NCBI RefSeq assembly: GCF_038002605.1
Contig: NZ_JBBOCT010000001.1
Span: 3,348,001 to 3,412,000 of the forward strand
Length of the DNA: 64,000 nt
Direction of reading: 5' to 3'
From: Bacillus sp. FSL K6-3431
Lineage (GTDB): Bacteria > Bacillota > Bacilli > Bacillales > Bacillaceae_C
Below are positions 1 through 10,152 of the stretch, in pieces. Position numbers and translations under genes: made by a program. The notes under the pieces were generated by a model. That model was given only the letters and a program-made list of their open reading frames with translations. It made no database searches and was not told where the DNA came from. The stretch's first letter is position 1. Every line of letters begins with the position of its first letter.

Positions 1-480
1 TTTGAAGTGACAAAAGAAAATGGCAAGGAAGTTGCTAGAAAATTGGTCGACGAAAATAAGGTGAAAGATAGTACAGATAAAGTTGTAGCTGTAGGAACAA
101 AGGTTATAGTTGCGCAGGCTTCACGTGGGCAATCTAAATCAGTACCTAGAACAAACAGCAGCGAAACTGTTGAGGCAACTCCAAGTGGCGGAGAAGAAAT
201 GTATGTCAGTGCTACAGCTTATACAGCTCAATGTAATGGTTGTTCAGGAGTTACAGCTACAGGTATTAATTTAAATGCTAATCCTAATCTTAAAGTGATT
301 GCAGTTGATCCAAATGTCATCCCATTAGGGTCGAAAGTTTGGGTAGAGGGATATGGTCACGCCGTTGCAGGTGATACGGGTGGAGCAATCAAAGGAAACA
401 AAATTGATCTATTTGTCCCGTCAAAGGAACAGGCATATAAATTTGGCAGAAAACAAGTGAAAATCAGAGTATTAAACTAA
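1..480 (+). CDS. yabE: YabE/RpfB-like cell-wall protein, 3' part (G5 and 3D domains), start outside window
   Basis: This is the C-terminal part of a secreted cell-wall-active protein; the reading frame is open from base 1, so the true start lies upstream. Visible residues 1-50 look like the end of a G5 domain (KENGKEV, then VGTKV). After a Ser/Thr-rich linker comes a 3D domain, with YTAQCNGCSG near residue 77 and the hallmark DTGGAIKGNKIDLF near residue 128. 3D domains have the double-psi barrel fold of MltA-type lytic enzymes, and the family is tied to peptidoglycan cleavage in resuscitation and germination. The position directly before rnmV-rsmA matches B. subtilis yabE. The signal peptide and DUF348 repeats expected for the family would lie outside the window. 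Confidence 0.9.
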   Translation, partial: FEVTKENGKEVARKLVDENKVKDSTDKVVAVGTKVIVAQASRGQSKSVPRTNSSETVEATPSGGEEMYVSATAYTAQCNGCSGVTATGINLNANPNLKVIAVDPNVIPLGSKVWVEGYGHAVAGDTGGAIKGNKIDLFVPSKEQAYKFGRKQVKIRVLN

Positions 481-588
481 GTAATGATGAATCTGCAGGG
501 GAAAGTCTTTCCTCTGCTTTTTGCATTATCCTTTTTTAGGTTATAATAGGAAAAGTGTATGCACCGTTTATTGTTGTGTATAAGAGGA

Positions 589-795
589 TGTTCAAAAAGT
601 CACCAAATGATAAACGGCGAATTTCTTCGTGCTATAGGTACGTACTTCTACTAAAAGCGCCCACGTCCTGTGGGTAACGTAGAAGTCAGCACATCCTGTG
701 CAAGTCCGGTTCTCACGTATTAAAAGCATACGCTCTGATCCTCAAAACCTTCTCGCCTCGAACTTCTTGTTTCTAATTTGGCATCATTTTGAACA
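589..795. repeat. MITE-like element, copy A, with a nested palindromic insert
   Basis: A non-coding element bounded by near-matching terminal inverted repeats: TGTTCAAAAAGTCACCAAAT on the left, and TTTGGCATCATTTTGAACA on the right (reverse complement TGTTCAAAATGATGCCAAA). A second copy lies at 15578-15721. Copy A carries about 70 extra bases (roughly 634-706) containing ACGTCCTGTGGGTAAC and AGCACATCCTGTGC, a separate palindromic repeat motif. It encodes no transposase, so any mobility would need help in trans. Confidence 0.8.
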
Positions 796-1051
796 CGAAC
801 TATAACTTGGGGCCGCATGAATTTGGGTCTCAACAATGGGTGCTAGAACAAACAAAGAAAAACGACTTAAATATCTTGATCGGCTCTAGTAATGTGCATG
901 AGCACGAATTTGGGCGACTAAAAAATCAGTTATTTAACTACCGATTGTCTTCGGTCCAATTAGGAAAGATGGCGTGAAAAAGGTATTAGAGAACCATCTT
1001 AATATATTAGACGTTTATCAAATGAAAAGAGTTTCAATATTTGGAGGGAAA
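796..1051. other. Unexplained intergenic sequence upstream of rnmV
   Basis: No gene is convincing here. A 62-codon open frame at 789-977 begins inside the repeat end and has no clear ribosome-binding site or family resemblance. The word GAATTTGGG occurs twice (near 820 and 906), suggesting decayed repeat sequence. Confidence 0.4.
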
Positions 1052-2493
<1,442 letters not shown>

Positions 2494-2566
2494 CACAACA
2501 ACTTGAATCATAGCATAGCCTGTGACTAGGAATGTACTTATTCGCTGTTCATTGGAGTTGGTGACT

Positions 2567-3445
2567 ATGATCGAAATCAATATGATTGTTGGCCGTCTTT
2601 CCTATCAATGTGATATCTTATTCAGAGTCATCGATATGAGGGAGATAGGCGGCCAACAGGTGGCTATTTTGTCAGGAAAAGATTACCGTCTTGTGGCAGA
2701 TGCCCCAGTTATAGATTTGATTCTTATTTCTGAAAGTGAACAGCTTAAGAAAATAACGGAAGTACGTTCACTTGAAGAACAATCATTTGAACTGTTTAGA
2801 CAAGATGTGGATCTTCTTCGTCTTACCCAAGAATATAAAGAGACGTCAATGTATAGAAAAGAACTAAATTCTTTCCAAGTTCCTGGGCGTGTACTTCATC
2901 TTGATGGGGATGCCTATTATTTGGAAAAATGCCTAGATCTATATGAAAGGCTTGGAGTGACAGTACACGGTGTTCATTGTAATGAAAAAGAAATGCATCT
3001 ACGCATCGCTGAATTAATTGAACTGTATCGTCCGGATATACTTGTTATTACAGGACATGATGCATATTCAAAAACGAAAGGGAAAAAAATTGATTTAAAT
3101 GCGTATCGCCATTCTAAATATTTCGTAGAAACTGTAAAAGAGGCAAGGAAAAAGATACCGAGCCTCGACCAGCTTGTTATTTTCGCTGGGGCATGCCAAT
3201 CCCATTTTGAATCCCTCATTTTCGCCGGAGCAAATTTTGCAAGTTCACCTCTTCGGGTAAATATTCATGCACTTGACCCAGTATATATTGTAGCCAAAAT
3301 AAGTTTTACGCCATTTATGGAAAGAATAAATGTGTGGGATGTCTTACGAAATACACTCACAGGAGAAAAAGGTCTTGGGGGTATCGAAACGAGGGGGGTT
3401 CTCCGTACAGGTATGCCTTTTAAACCAGCATTACTTGAGGAATAA
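2567..3445 (+). CDS. yabG: Sporulation-specific protease YabG
   Basis: YabG is the U57-family peptidase that trims spore-coat and spore-surface proteins in the mother cell late in sporulation. The 292-residue product shows the conserved VLHLDGD near 109, DILVITGHDAYSK near 157, and FAGACQSHFES near 206-215, plus a nearly invariant C-terminal region (VYIVAKISFTPFMERINVW). I chose the ATG at 2567 because GGAG lies upstream at usable spacing and the protein then begins just before the VGRLSYQCD family start. An in-frame GTG at 2522 would add a non-conserved tail. Expression under sigma-K is known for the family; I could not place its promoter with confidence. Confidence 0.93.
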   Translation: MIEINMIVGRLSYQCDILFRVIDMREIGGQQVAILSGKDYRLVADAPVIDLILISESEQLKKITEVRSLEEQSFELFRQDVDLLRLTQEYKETSMYRKELNSFQVPGRVLHLDGDAYYLEKCLDLYERLGVTVHGVHCNEKEMHLRIAELIELYRPDILVITGHDAYSKTKGKKIDLNAYRHSKYFVETVKEARKKIPSLDQLVIFAGACQSHFESLIFAGANFASSPLRVNIHALDPVYIVAKISFTPFMERINVWDVLRNTLTGEKGLGGIETRGVLRTGMPFKPALLEE

Positions 3446-3608
3446 CATAAGAAGGATGAAAAAAGCATTGGAATCTGACACCAGTGCTTTTTAATTTAAC
3501 AAGTGGTGAAATAAATAATTGTTTCATTTATGATTAGATACATAATAATCCGATATTTGAATATAATAAACATGTTGTAAATTTAGTGATTTTGTTGATA
3601 AAAAAACA

Positions 3609-3678
3609 TTGACAACAAGATGGTTTCATTGGTAAAATTAATGATTTGTTTGACATTTTTAAAGCGCTGTGGTAAAAT
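3609..3678 (+). promoter_or_regulatory. Tandem sigma-A promoters of veg
   Basis: Two vegetative-type promoters are visible. The downstream one has TTGACA at 3650-3655 and TAAAAT at 3673-3678 with a 17-nt spacer. The upstream one has TTGACA at 3609-3614 and TAAAAT at 3633-3638 with an 18-nt spacer. B. subtilis veg is known for a very strong promoter, which fits the perfect -35 elements. Confidence 0.8.
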
Positions 3679-3701
3679 AAAAAGCAGTGAGGTGGAGCGA
3701 T

Positions 3702-3971
3702 ATGCCAAAAACATTAGCAAGCATTAAAAAATCCCTTGATTCCAACTTGGGTAAGAGATTAATGTTAAAAGCAAATGGAGGCCGCAGAAAAACAATTGAA
3801 CGTTCTGGGGTTTTGGCAGAAACTTATCCATCAGTTTTTGTCATCGAATTAGATCAAGAGGAAAATGCCTTTGAGCGTGTTTCCTATAGCTATGCAGATG
3901 TACTAACGGAAACAGTTGAATTAACTTTCTACGAAGATACAGCAGGTAACTTAGTTCTAGGACAGCAGTAA
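3702..3971 (+). CDS. veg: Veg protein, biofilm-associated regulator
   Basis: Veg is a small, highly expressed cytoplasmic protein; in B. subtilis it stimulates biofilm genes by antagonising the repressor SinR and has also been linked to spore outgrowth. The 89-residue product has the family pattern: [14 protein letters not shown], then [16 protein letters not shown] near residue 24, and [11 protein letters not shown] near 44, an SH3-like small barrel. The start at 3702 follows GAGGTGGAGC; five extra codons upstream are in frame but not conserved. It is a single-gene unit with strong promoters before it and a hairpin terminator directly after. Confidence 0.95.
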   Translation: MPKTLASIKKSLDSNLGKRLMLKANGGRRKTIERSGVLAETYPSVFVIELDQEENAFERVSYSYADVLTETVELTFYEDTAGNLVLGQQ

Positions 3972-4000
3972 ACATTCATTTGTTTACTGTTGTTTTTTAT
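3964..4000 (+). terminator. Rho-independent terminator of veg
   Basis: CAGTAAAC pairs with GTTTACTG across an 8-base loop (3966-3989), followed by a T-rich run. The stem begins inside the stop-codon region of veg. Confidence 0.85.
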
Positions 4001-4065
4001 TTCCTTCAGTAATTTCAGGATAATGGTCCACACTAAGAAAGCGGGTGTTAAAGGGGGAATTTATT

Positions 4066-4248
4066 TTGGGTAGACGTAGAGGTGTAATGTCTGATCAATT
4101 GAAAGAAGAGTTGGCAAAAGAGCTTGGCTTTCATGACGTCGTCCAAAAGGAAGGCTGGGGCGGCATCAGAGCAAGAGATGCAGGCAATATGGTTAAGCGT
4201 GCAATCGAAATGGCGGAAAGGCAGCTTGCCGAAAAAAATGATGAATGA
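4066..4248 (+). CDS. sspF: Small acid-soluble spore protein, SspF type
   Basis: A 60-residue alpha/beta-type-related small acid-soluble spore protein. It is predicted to bind forespore DNA and/or be broken down in germination. The sequence shows GRRRGVMSD at the N-terminus, LAKELGF near 18, and the SASP signature [17 protein letters not shown] near 34-50. I chose the TTG at 4066 because AAGGGGGAA lies just upstream and the product then begins with GRRRGVMSD as in the family. An upstream in-frame GTG at 4045 lacks a good site. It stands alone between the veg terminator and its own strong terminator. Sigma-G control is known for the family. Confidence 0.93.
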   Translation: MGRRRGVMSDQLKEELAKELGFHDVVQKEGWGGIRARDAGNMVKRAIEMAERQLAEKNDE

Positions 4249-4293
4249 CAATTTGCTCCTCTAGCCTGAAGATAATGAACACATTTTACCCGC

Positions 4294-4324
4294 AAAAGCC
4301 GAAGTAACCGCTTCGGCTTTTTTT
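4294..4324 (+). terminator. Rho-independent terminator of sspF
   Basis: AAAAGCCGAAG pairs with CTTCGGCTTTT over a short loop and runs into T residues, at 4294-4324. Confidence 0.93.
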
Positions 4325-4510
4325 GATAGGGGAAATAATTCTGTGTCTAGCTTCGCAGTTAAAAGTGACGAATTAAAACGGTCAATAGAAACATTTTGAA
4401 ATAAATGAATTTGCACTTTTTTATAATATTATTGTCATATGTTTCGATAGAGGAAGGTTTCGTGTTAAAATGGGAAAAATGAAGAGACGGAAGACAAGCA
4501 GGTGAAAACA

Positions 4511-5368
4511 ATGAAACTTTTAATGAAGGCGCCAGCCAAAATCAATTTATCTTTAGATGTTTTGAATAAGCGAGCGGACGGTTATCATGAAGTCGAAATG
4601 GTAATGACGACAATTGATTTGGCGGATCGCATTGAATTGGCCGCATTGAATGAAGATAAGATCAAGATTATTTCCCATAATCGTTTTGTTCCTGATGATC
4701 AGCGGAATCTTGCTTATCAAGCAGCTAAGCTTTTGAAAGAAAGGTATGACGTGAAAGAAGGAGTATCTATCTCTATCGATAAAATAATTCCTGTAGCAGC
4801 AGGCTTAGCCGGCGGAAGTAGTGATGCAGCTGCCACATTAAGGGGGTTAAATACTTTATGGGGTCTTGAGTTAACAGTAAATGAGATGGCGGAACTTGGT
4901 GCAGAAATTGGCTCTGATGTATCCTTTTGTGTTCATGGGGGTACTGCTTTGGCACAGGGACGAGGAGAAATGATTACAAAACTACCAGCTCCACCAAATT
5001 GTTGGGTAATCTTAGCTAAGCCTTCTATCGGTGTGTCGACAGCGGATATATACAAAAATCTTGATATTCAAAGCATACAACATCCTAATACGAATGCGAT
5101 GGTAAATGCATTAAAAGATCAAAGATACGATGAGATCTGTCGGCATATGGGCAATGCACTTGAAGGAGTCACATTAAAGTTACACCCGGAGGTACTTCAT
5201 ATTAAAGAACAAATGGAAAGGTTCGGGGCTGATGCTGTTATGATGAGTGGAAGTGGCCCAACTGTTTATGGTTTAGTCCATCATGAATCGCGGTTGCAGC
5301 GAATATATAATGGCCTCCGAGGATTTTGCGGCCAAGTGTTTGCGGTTAGAATGCTTGGTGATGAATAA
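4511..5368 (+). CDS. ispE: 4-diphosphocytidyl-2-C-methyl-D-erythritol kinase
   Basis: IspE phosphorylates CDP-methylerythritol with ATP in the non-mevalonate isoprenoid pathway. The 285-residue protein is a GHMP kinase: [12 protein letters not shown] at 6-17, the glycine-rich ATP motif [15 protein letters not shown] at 94-108, and the C-terminal [11 protein letters not shown] motif near 246. A GTG at 4502 is in frame, but 4511 with AGGTG upstream gives the usual N-terminus. The next two pathway steps are also in the window (ispD and ispF near 59 kb). Confidence 0.96.
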   Translation: MKLLMKAPAKINLSLDVLNKRADGYHEVEMVMTTIDLADRIELAALNEDKIKIISHNRFVPDDQRNLAYQAAKLLKERYDVKEGVSISIDKIIPVAAGLAGGSSDAAATLRGLNTLWGLELTVNEMAELGAEIGSDVSFCVHGGTALAQGRGEMITKLPAPPNCWVILAKPSIGVSTADIYKNLDIQSIQHPNTNAMVNALKDQRYDEICRHMGNALEGVTLKLHPEVLHIKEQMERFGADAVMMSGSGPTVYGLVHHESRLQRIYNGLRGFCGQVFAVRMLGDE

Positions 5369-5576
5369 TCAAACTGACTATCGACGAAAAGCACAGGAAT
5401 CTAGAATCCTTGGAAATGAGAGAGGAGAGACAGCCTAGGTACGTCGCGTCGAAGTAGGAAGAGTAGGTATGATCTACATCGTGCAAAATCAAATGAGCAA
5501 ATCTTGCTAATAACCGTACAATCGTGTATATTTACTGTAATAATATTCGTATTTGGTTTACGCAGGAGGTTATAAA

Positions 5577-6410
5577 ATGAAATTCCGCCGCAGCGAGCGT
5601 CTTGTGGACATGACTCATTATTTAATGAATCATCCTAGAAAGCTTGTTTCATTAACTCATTTTTCTCAAAAATACTCATCAGCTAAGTCATCTATTAGTG
5701 AGGATTTAGTCATTATAAAGGATACATTTGAAAATCAAGGGATTGGTACCCTACAAACGTATCCTGGGGCTGCAGGGGGGGTTAAATACATCCCTAAGGT
5801 AAAGGAAGCACAGGCTGAAGAATTTGTCGGCCAACTTTGTCATCTTATTGCAGATACAGATCGATTACTTCCAGGTGGCTACTTATACATGACAGACTTG
5901 CTTGGCGATTCTCAAATATTGAATGAAGTTGGAAAGCATTTAGCATCTGCTGTTTCAAACCGTGATATAGATGTAATTATGACTGTAGCAACGAAGGGGA
6001 TTCCTATTGCTCAAGCGGTTGCACACCATTTAAATGTTCCTTTTGTCGTGGTGAGACGTGATAGTCTTGTAACAGAAGGTTCGACTGTCAGTATAAATTA
6101 TGTTTCTGGCTCATCAAAGCGTCTGCAAACTATGTCTCTTTCAAAACGTAGTTTAAAGGAAGGTGCAAAGGTTTTAATAGTCGATGACTTTATGAAGGCT
6201 GGAGGCACTGTAAACGGGATGGTTAATCTTCTCGCTGAATTTAATGCCACTGTAGCTGGAATTGCAGTTCTAGTCGAAGCGGAATACCAGGAAGAGCGCC
6301 TTGTAGAAGATTATATATCACTTATTAAACTGTCAGATGTCGATGTAAAAGGGAAGCAGATCAATGTAGTAAAAGGGAACTTCTTTTTTGAAAAAACAAA
6401 ATTTTTATAA
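5577..6410 (+). CDS. purR: Purine biosynthesis repressor PurR
   Basis: Bacillus-type PurR represses purine synthesis genes when PRPP is low. The 277-residue protein has an N-terminal winged-helix DNA-binding domain (residues 1-75; RRSERLVDMTHYLMNHP at the start) and a C-terminal phosphoribosyltransferase-like effector domain with the PRPP loop VLIVDDFMKAGGT at 199-211. It is unrelated to the LacI-type PurR of E. coli. AGGAGG precedes the ATG at ideal spacing. ridA follows four bases downstream of the ORF end region, so the two form an operon. About 200 bases upstream hold no obvious gene; I could not identify a clear Pur box. Confidence 0.96.
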   Translation: MKFRRSERLVDMTHYLMNHPRKLVSLTHFSQKYSSAKSSISEDLVIIKDTFENQGIGTLQTYPGAAGGVKYIPKVKEAQAEEFVGQLCHLIADTDRLLPGGYLYMTDLLGDSQILNEVGKHLASAVSNRDIDVIMTVATKGIPIAQAVAHHLNVPFVVVRRDSLVTEGSTVSINYVSGSSKRLQTMSLSKRSLKEGAKVLIVDDFMKAGGTVNGMVNLLAEFNATVAGIAVLVEAEYQEERLVEDYISLIKLSDVDVKGKQINVVKGNFFFEKTKFL

Positions 6411-6422
6411 GGAGTGATTTTA

Positions 6423-6797
6423 ATGAGATCAGTATCTACAAACAAAGCACCGGCTGCTATTGGCCCATATTCACAAGGAATTATAGTTAATAATATGTTT
6501 TTTAGCTCGGGACAAATTCCGTTAACTTCAGAAGGAACAATCGTTTCGGAGGATGTTACCGAACAGGCGCACCAAGTTTTCCGTAACCTAGAAGCGGTGT
6601 TAGTGGAAGCAGGCGCTTCATTTGATACAGTAGTGAAAGCGACTGTCTTTATTAAAAATATGGATGATTTTGCTGTTATAAATGATGTATACGCTGGATA
6701 CTTTCCAATACATAAACCCGCACGATCTTGTGTGGAGGTAGCGCGTTTACCTAAAGATGTACTTCTTGAAATCGAAGTAATCGCACTTATTCGATAA
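6423..6797 (+). CDS. ridA: RidA-family enamine/imine deaminase (YabJ)
   Basis: A 124-residue YjgF/YER057c/UK114 protein. RidA hydrolyses reactive 2-aminoacrylate and related imines made by PLP enzymes; in B. subtilis yabJ also affects purR control and spoVG-linked phenotypes. Visible family motifs are AIGPYSQG near residue 13, the catalytic-arginine region [15 protein letters not shown] near 98-112, and EIEVIALI at the C-terminus. Start at 6423 has AAGGAGTG at good spacing. It is in an operon with purR and ends at a hairpin. Confidence 0.95.
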   Translation: MRSVSTNKAPAAIGPYSQGIIVNNMFFSSGQIPLTSEGTIVSEDVTEQAHQVFRNLEAVLVEAGASFDTVVKATVFIKNMDDFAVINDVYAGYFPIHKPARSCVEVARLPKDVLLEIEVIALIR

Positions 6798-6802
6798 AAT
6801 TT

Positions 6803-6836
6803 ACCACCATTCCTATTGCGGGAGTGGTGGTTTTTA
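6803..6836 (+). terminator. Terminator after ridA
   Basis: ACCACCATTCC pairs with GGGAGTGGTGGT over a short loop and is followed by T5. Confidence 0.88.
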
Positions 6837-6871
6837 TTAGCTTCAAAAACGCAAAATATCCAAAATAAACC

Positions 6872-6935
6872 TTTTAAATGTAAATTTTATAAAGATTTAC
6901 ATTTAAAAGAAGGAGATAGATAACTTTTGTTGAAT
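6872..6935 (+). promoter_or_regulatory. Sigma-H-type spoVG promoter with an upstream inverted repeat
   Basis: AGGAGAT at 6911-6917 and GAAT at 6932-6935 have exactly the element spacing I recall for the B. subtilis spoVG sigma-H promoter (21 bases from the start of AGGA to the start of GAAT). Immediately upstream lies a perfect 14-bp inverted repeat, TTTTAAATGTAAAT at 6872-6885 and its complement at 6895-6908, in AT-rich DNA. In B. subtilis this upstream AT-rich box is the AbrB binding region. Confidence 0.75.
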
Positions 6936-6978
6936 ACATACTTATGATTCTATCTAGGGGCAGAAGGTGGTGAACACA

Positions 6979-7272
6979 ATGGAAGTAACAGATGTGAGAT
7001 TACGCCGTGTTAACACAGAAGGACGAATGAGAGCGATTGCATCAATTACGCTGGATAACGAATTTGTTGTTCACGACATTCGTGTGATTGACGGAAATAA
7101 CGGATTGTTTGTTGCAATGCCAAGCAAGCGTACTCCGGACGGAGAATTCCGTGATATTGCTCATCCGATCAATTCAAACACTCGTAGCAAAATTCAGGAT
7201 GTTGTATTGGCAGAGTATCATCGTATGGGGGAAATCGAAGAACCAGAGTTGGAAGAAGCTGGTGCTTCCTAA
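6979..7272 (+). CDS. spoVG: SpoVG, RNA-binding regulator and septation protein
   Basis: SpoVG is a small RNA/DNA-binding regulator affecting asymmetric septation and, in other Firmicutes, virulence and capsule genes. The 97-residue product starts [11 protein letters not shown], has the conserved core [26 protein letters not shown] (written here as one domain, residues about 34-60, key residues the FVAMPSKR stretch), and ends in an acidic tail. The start at 6979 follows AAGGTGG; a GTG four codons earlier is possible. It stands alone between its promoter and a terminator. Confidence 0.97.
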   Translation: MEVTDVRLRRVNTEGRMRAIASITLDNEFVVHDIRVIDGNNGLFVAMPSKRTPDGEFRDIAHPINSNTRSKIQDVVLAEYHRMGEIEEPELEEAGAS

Positions 7273-7286
7273 TTATACAACTGCAA

Positions 7287-7322
7287 GAAGTGCCTAACCT
7301 TAGAGTTAGGTTCTTTTTTTTG
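7287..7322 (+). terminator. Terminator after spoVG
   Basis: AGAAGTGCCTAAC and GTTAGGTTCT form a stem followed by T8. Confidence 0.82.
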
Positions 7323-7527
7323 ATTAGAATGTATAAGTTTAATTGGGTACAATGGATAATGTATCCATACTCTATCTGTTCATGGTATCTTCGTTTCAGT
7401 AGGTGAATTTACAAATAACTAATTTATCTTCTTACACTTCAGTTCTTATTATCGATAAATAATCACATTAAACTGTACCTTTTTTCGACAAATTACATGG
7501 CAAATTTGTGCTTATTCTATCGTTTTC

Positions 7528-7556
7528 TTGAAAAAACACGCAATTTAAGATATATT
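7528..7556 (+). promoter_or_regulatory. Sigma-A promoter for glmU
   Basis: TTGAAA at 7528-7533, a 17-nt spacer, then TATATT at 7551-7556, just upstream of glmU. The rest of the 7323-7527 gap is AT-rich and shows no other feature. Confidence 0.65.
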
Positions 7557-7587
7557 CATAATGGAAAATAACATTGGAGGACCGTTT

Positions 7588-8961
7588 ATGACAAAAAGAT
7601 TCGCTGTAATATTGGCCGCAGGGCAAGGAACTAGAATGAAGTCAAAACTATACAAAGTGCTCCATCCAGTTTGCGGTAAGCCAATGGTTGAGCATGTAGT
7701 CGACAATACTTCAAAACTCAAAGTGGAACAAACAGTAACGGTAGTTGGACATGGAGCGGAAATTGTTAAAACATACCTAGAAGGAAAAAGTGATTTCGTT
7801 CTTCAAGAGGAACAGTTAGGAACGGCCCATGCGGTAAAACATGCGAAAGATATATTGTACGGAAAAAAAGGAACGACACTCGTCATTTGCGGGGATACGC
7901 CACTTATAAAAGCTGAAACGATGGAAGCTTTATTGAAGTATCATGAAGTACAAAAGGCTAAAGCGACAGTATTAACTGCTATAGCGGAGCAACCAGACGG
8001 TTATGGCCGTATTATTCGTAATTCCGATGGCTCCGTGGAAAAAATTGTGGAACATAAGGATGCAAATGAAGAAGAAAGAAATGTAAATGAAATTAATACA
8101 GGAACATACTGTTTCGATAATGAAATATTATTTAATGTGCTCGATCAAGTGTCGAATGAAAATACACAAGGAGAGTATTACCTTCCTGATGTAATTGAAA
8201 TATTAAAGCATGCGAATGAACATGTTACAGCATATCAAACGCCAGAATTTGAAGAAACATTAGGTGTCAATGACCGTGTTGCTTTATCAGAGGCGGAAAG
8301 GATCATGACACAAAGAATTAATGACCAACATATGCGTAATGGGGTTACGTTAAAGGATCCAATGAGCACATATATTGATGCAGATGTTATAATAGGATCC
8401 GACACAATCATTCTTCCTGGAACGATAATACAAGGGAAAACAGTAATTGGGGAAGATTGTATAATAGGTCCTAATAGTGAATTGAAAAATTCTAATGTTG
8501 GTGATAATACAATCATTCGTCAGTCTGTTATTCACGACAGTACGGTTGGAATGCATGTAAATATTGGTCCATTTGCCCATATTCGTCCAGAATCCATTAT
8601 TCATGATGAAGTAAAAGTTGGAAATTTTGTAGAAGTGAAAAAGTCGGAAATTGGCAAACGTAGTAAGGCATCACATTTAAGTTATGTAGGAGATGCAGAA
8701 GTTGGATCAGATGTAAATCTTGGATGTGGCTCAATTACAGTCAATTATGATGGAAAAAATAAATTTTTAACAAAAATAGAGGATAATGTATTTGTGGGAT
8801 GCAATTCAAATCTTGTTGCACCTGTTACAATTGGTAAAGGTGCATTTATTGCGGCGGGTTCAACGATTACAAGGGATGTACCCGGGGAAGCCCTTTCTAT
8901 TGGGCGTGCCAAGCAAGTGAATAAAGAGAATTATGTCAAGAAACTAAATTTGAATAATTAA
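7588..8961 (+). CDS. glmU: Bifunctional UDP-GlcNAc pyrophosphorylase / glucosamine-1-phosphate acetyltransferase
   Basis: GlmU acetylates glucosamine-1-phosphate and couples it to UTP, giving UDP-GlcNAc for peptidoglycan and teichoic acids. The 457-residue protein has an N-terminal nucleotidyltransferase domain with [12 protein letters not shown] at residues 9-20 and a C-terminal left-handed beta-helix (from about 250) of hexapeptide repeats, ending with the acetyltransferase stretch NYDGKNKF near 385. Start 7588 follows GGAGG; an ATG nine codons upstream lacks a site. prs follows after 13 bases, giving the usual glmU-prs unit. Confidence 0.97.
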   Translation: MTKRFAVILAAGQGTRMKSKLYKVLHPVCGKPMVEHVVDNTSKLKVEQTVTVVGHGAEIVKTYLEGKSDFVLQEEQLGTAHAVKHAKDILYGKKGTTLVICGDTPLIKAETMEALLKYHEVQKAKATVLTAIAEQPDGYGRIIRNSDGSVEKIVEHKDANEEERNVNEINTGTYCFDNEILFNVLDQVSNENTQGEYYLPDVIEILKHANEHVTAYQTPEFEETLGVNDRVALSEAERIMTQRINDQHMRNGVTLKDPMSTYIDADVIIGSDTIILPGTIIQGKTVIGEDCIIGPNSELKNSNVGDNTIIRQSVIHDSTVGMHVNIGPFAHIRPESIIHDEVKVGNFVEVKKSEIGKRSKASHLSYVGDAEVGSDVNLGCGSITVNYDGKNKFLTKIEDNVFVGCNSNLVAPVTIGKGAFIAAGSTITRDVPGEALSIGRAKQVNKENYVKKLNLNN

Positions 8962-8974
8962 TTGGAGGCTCGAC

Positions 8975-9934
8975 ATGTCAAATCAATATCTTGACCCTAG
9001 TTTAAAAATATTTTCATTAAGTTCAAACCGTGCTTTGGCGGAAGAAATTGCAGATGTAATAGGATTGGAACTTGGAAAATGCTCCGTAAACCAATTTAGT
9101 GATGGAGAAATTCAAATAAATATTGAAGAAAGTATCCGTGGTTGCGACGTATATGTTGTGCAATCTACAAACGAACCTGTCAATCATCATTTGATGGAAT
9201 TACTCATTATGATTGACGCGCTAAAGCGTGCATCGGCAAAAACAATTAATCTTGTAATGCCTTATTACGGTTATGCCCGTCAAGATCGCAAAGCAAGAGC
9301 ACGTGAACCTATTACAGCTAAGCTTGTCGCTAACTTAATTGAAACAGCGGGTGCAACTCGCATGATTAATCTTGACCTCCATGCCCCTCAAATACAAGGT
9401 TTCTTTGATATTCCAAATGATCACTTAATGGGAGTACCTATTTTGGGAGACTATTATAAAGAGAAAAATTTTAATAAAGAAGATATCGTCATCGTCTCTC
9501 CAGATCACGGCGGTGTAACGAGAGCAAGAAGGCTAGCAGATCGCTTAAAGGCACCAATTGCAATTATTGATAAACGCCGTCCGCGTCCGAACGTGGCAGA
9601 GGTAATGAATATTGTAGGTAATGTCGATGGGAAAATTGCTATTTTGATTGATGATATTATTGATACTGCTGGAACGATCACACTTGCTGCGAGTGCACTG
9701 AAGGAAAACGGAGCAAAACAGGTGTATGCATGCTGTACACATCCGGTACTATCAGGACCAGCAATCGAAAGAATCCAGAACTCAGAAATCGAAGAACTGA
9801 TTGTTACAAATTCAATCGCTCTTCCAGAAGAGAAGAAAATCAGCAAAATTAAAGAACTATCAGTAGCCGCTTTACTAGGCGAAGCAATCATTCGTGTGCA
9901 TGAGAATCAATCGGTAAGTACGTTATTCGACTGA
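8975..9934 (+). CDS. prs: Ribose-phosphate pyrophosphokinase (PRPP synthase)
   Basis: Prs makes phosphoribosyl pyrophosphate from ribose-5-phosphate and ATP, feeding purine, pyrimidine, NAD, His and Trp synthesis. The 319-residue class I enzyme shows ATP-site residues in [11 protein letters not shown] near 96-106, the catalytic flexible-loop DKRRPRP at 199-205, and the PRPP loop [10 protein letters not shown] at 225-234. Its product is also the effector sensed by PurR, encoded 2.6 kb upstream. Confidence 0.98.
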   Translation: MSNQYLDPSLKIFSLSSNRALAEEIADVIGLELGKCSVNQFSDGEIQINIEESIRGCDVYVVQSTNEPVNHHLMELLIMIDALKRASAKTINLVMPYYGYARQDRKARAREPITAKLVANLIETAGATRMINLDLHAPQIQGFFDIPNDHLMGVPILGDYYKEKNFNKEDIVIVSPDHGGVTRARRLADRLKAPIAIIDKRRPRPNVAEVMNIVGNVDGKIAILIDDIIDTAGTITLAASALKENGAKQVYACCTHPVLSGPAIERIQNSEIEELIVTNSIALPEEKKISKIKELSVAALLGEAIIRVHENQSVSTLFD

Positions 9935-9984
9935 ATCGCTTTTACAGAAGTTAGTGAATTTAGTGCATTAAAGTACCATCTACG

Positions 9985-10050
9985 GTAGAAGACAAGGAAA
10001 CCACGTTACGACTCCACATCTATAGTCACATTGTGGTAAGTCTTCTAAGA
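9985..10050. repeat. Imperfect palindrome between prs and ctc
   Basis: TAGAAGAC near 9988 pairs with GTCTTCTA near 10042, enclosing ACCACGTTACG and CACATTGTGG. It resembles the palindromic intergenic motif seen elsewhere in the window (CACGTCATGTGGCAAC). Confidence 0.5.
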
Positions 10051-10085
10051 TCTAAAAATTACAGAAATATTCCATAATAATAGAT

Positions 10086-10111
10086 GTTTATTCATTATTG
10101 TGATAGGGTAA
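10086..10111 (+). promoter_or_regulatory. Sigma-B-like promoter of ctc
   Basis: GTTTAT at 10086-10091 and GGGTAA at 10106-10111 are separated by 14 nt, close to the general-stress consensus GTTTAA-N12-15-GGGTAT. ctc is a classic sigma-B target in B. subtilis, which supports the call. Confidence 0.7.
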
Positions 10112-10152
10112 TGATAGGGATATTGACAATTTTTTAATTTACAGGAGAGTGA

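Noticed and set aside
789..977. 62-codon open frame before rnmV
   Set aside because: It begins inside the MITE terminal repeat, lacks a ribosome-binding site, and has no similarity I recognise.
7323..7587. A glmS-type ribozyme or other riboswitch before glmU
   Set aside because: No conserved core was seen; only an ordinary promoter is visible.
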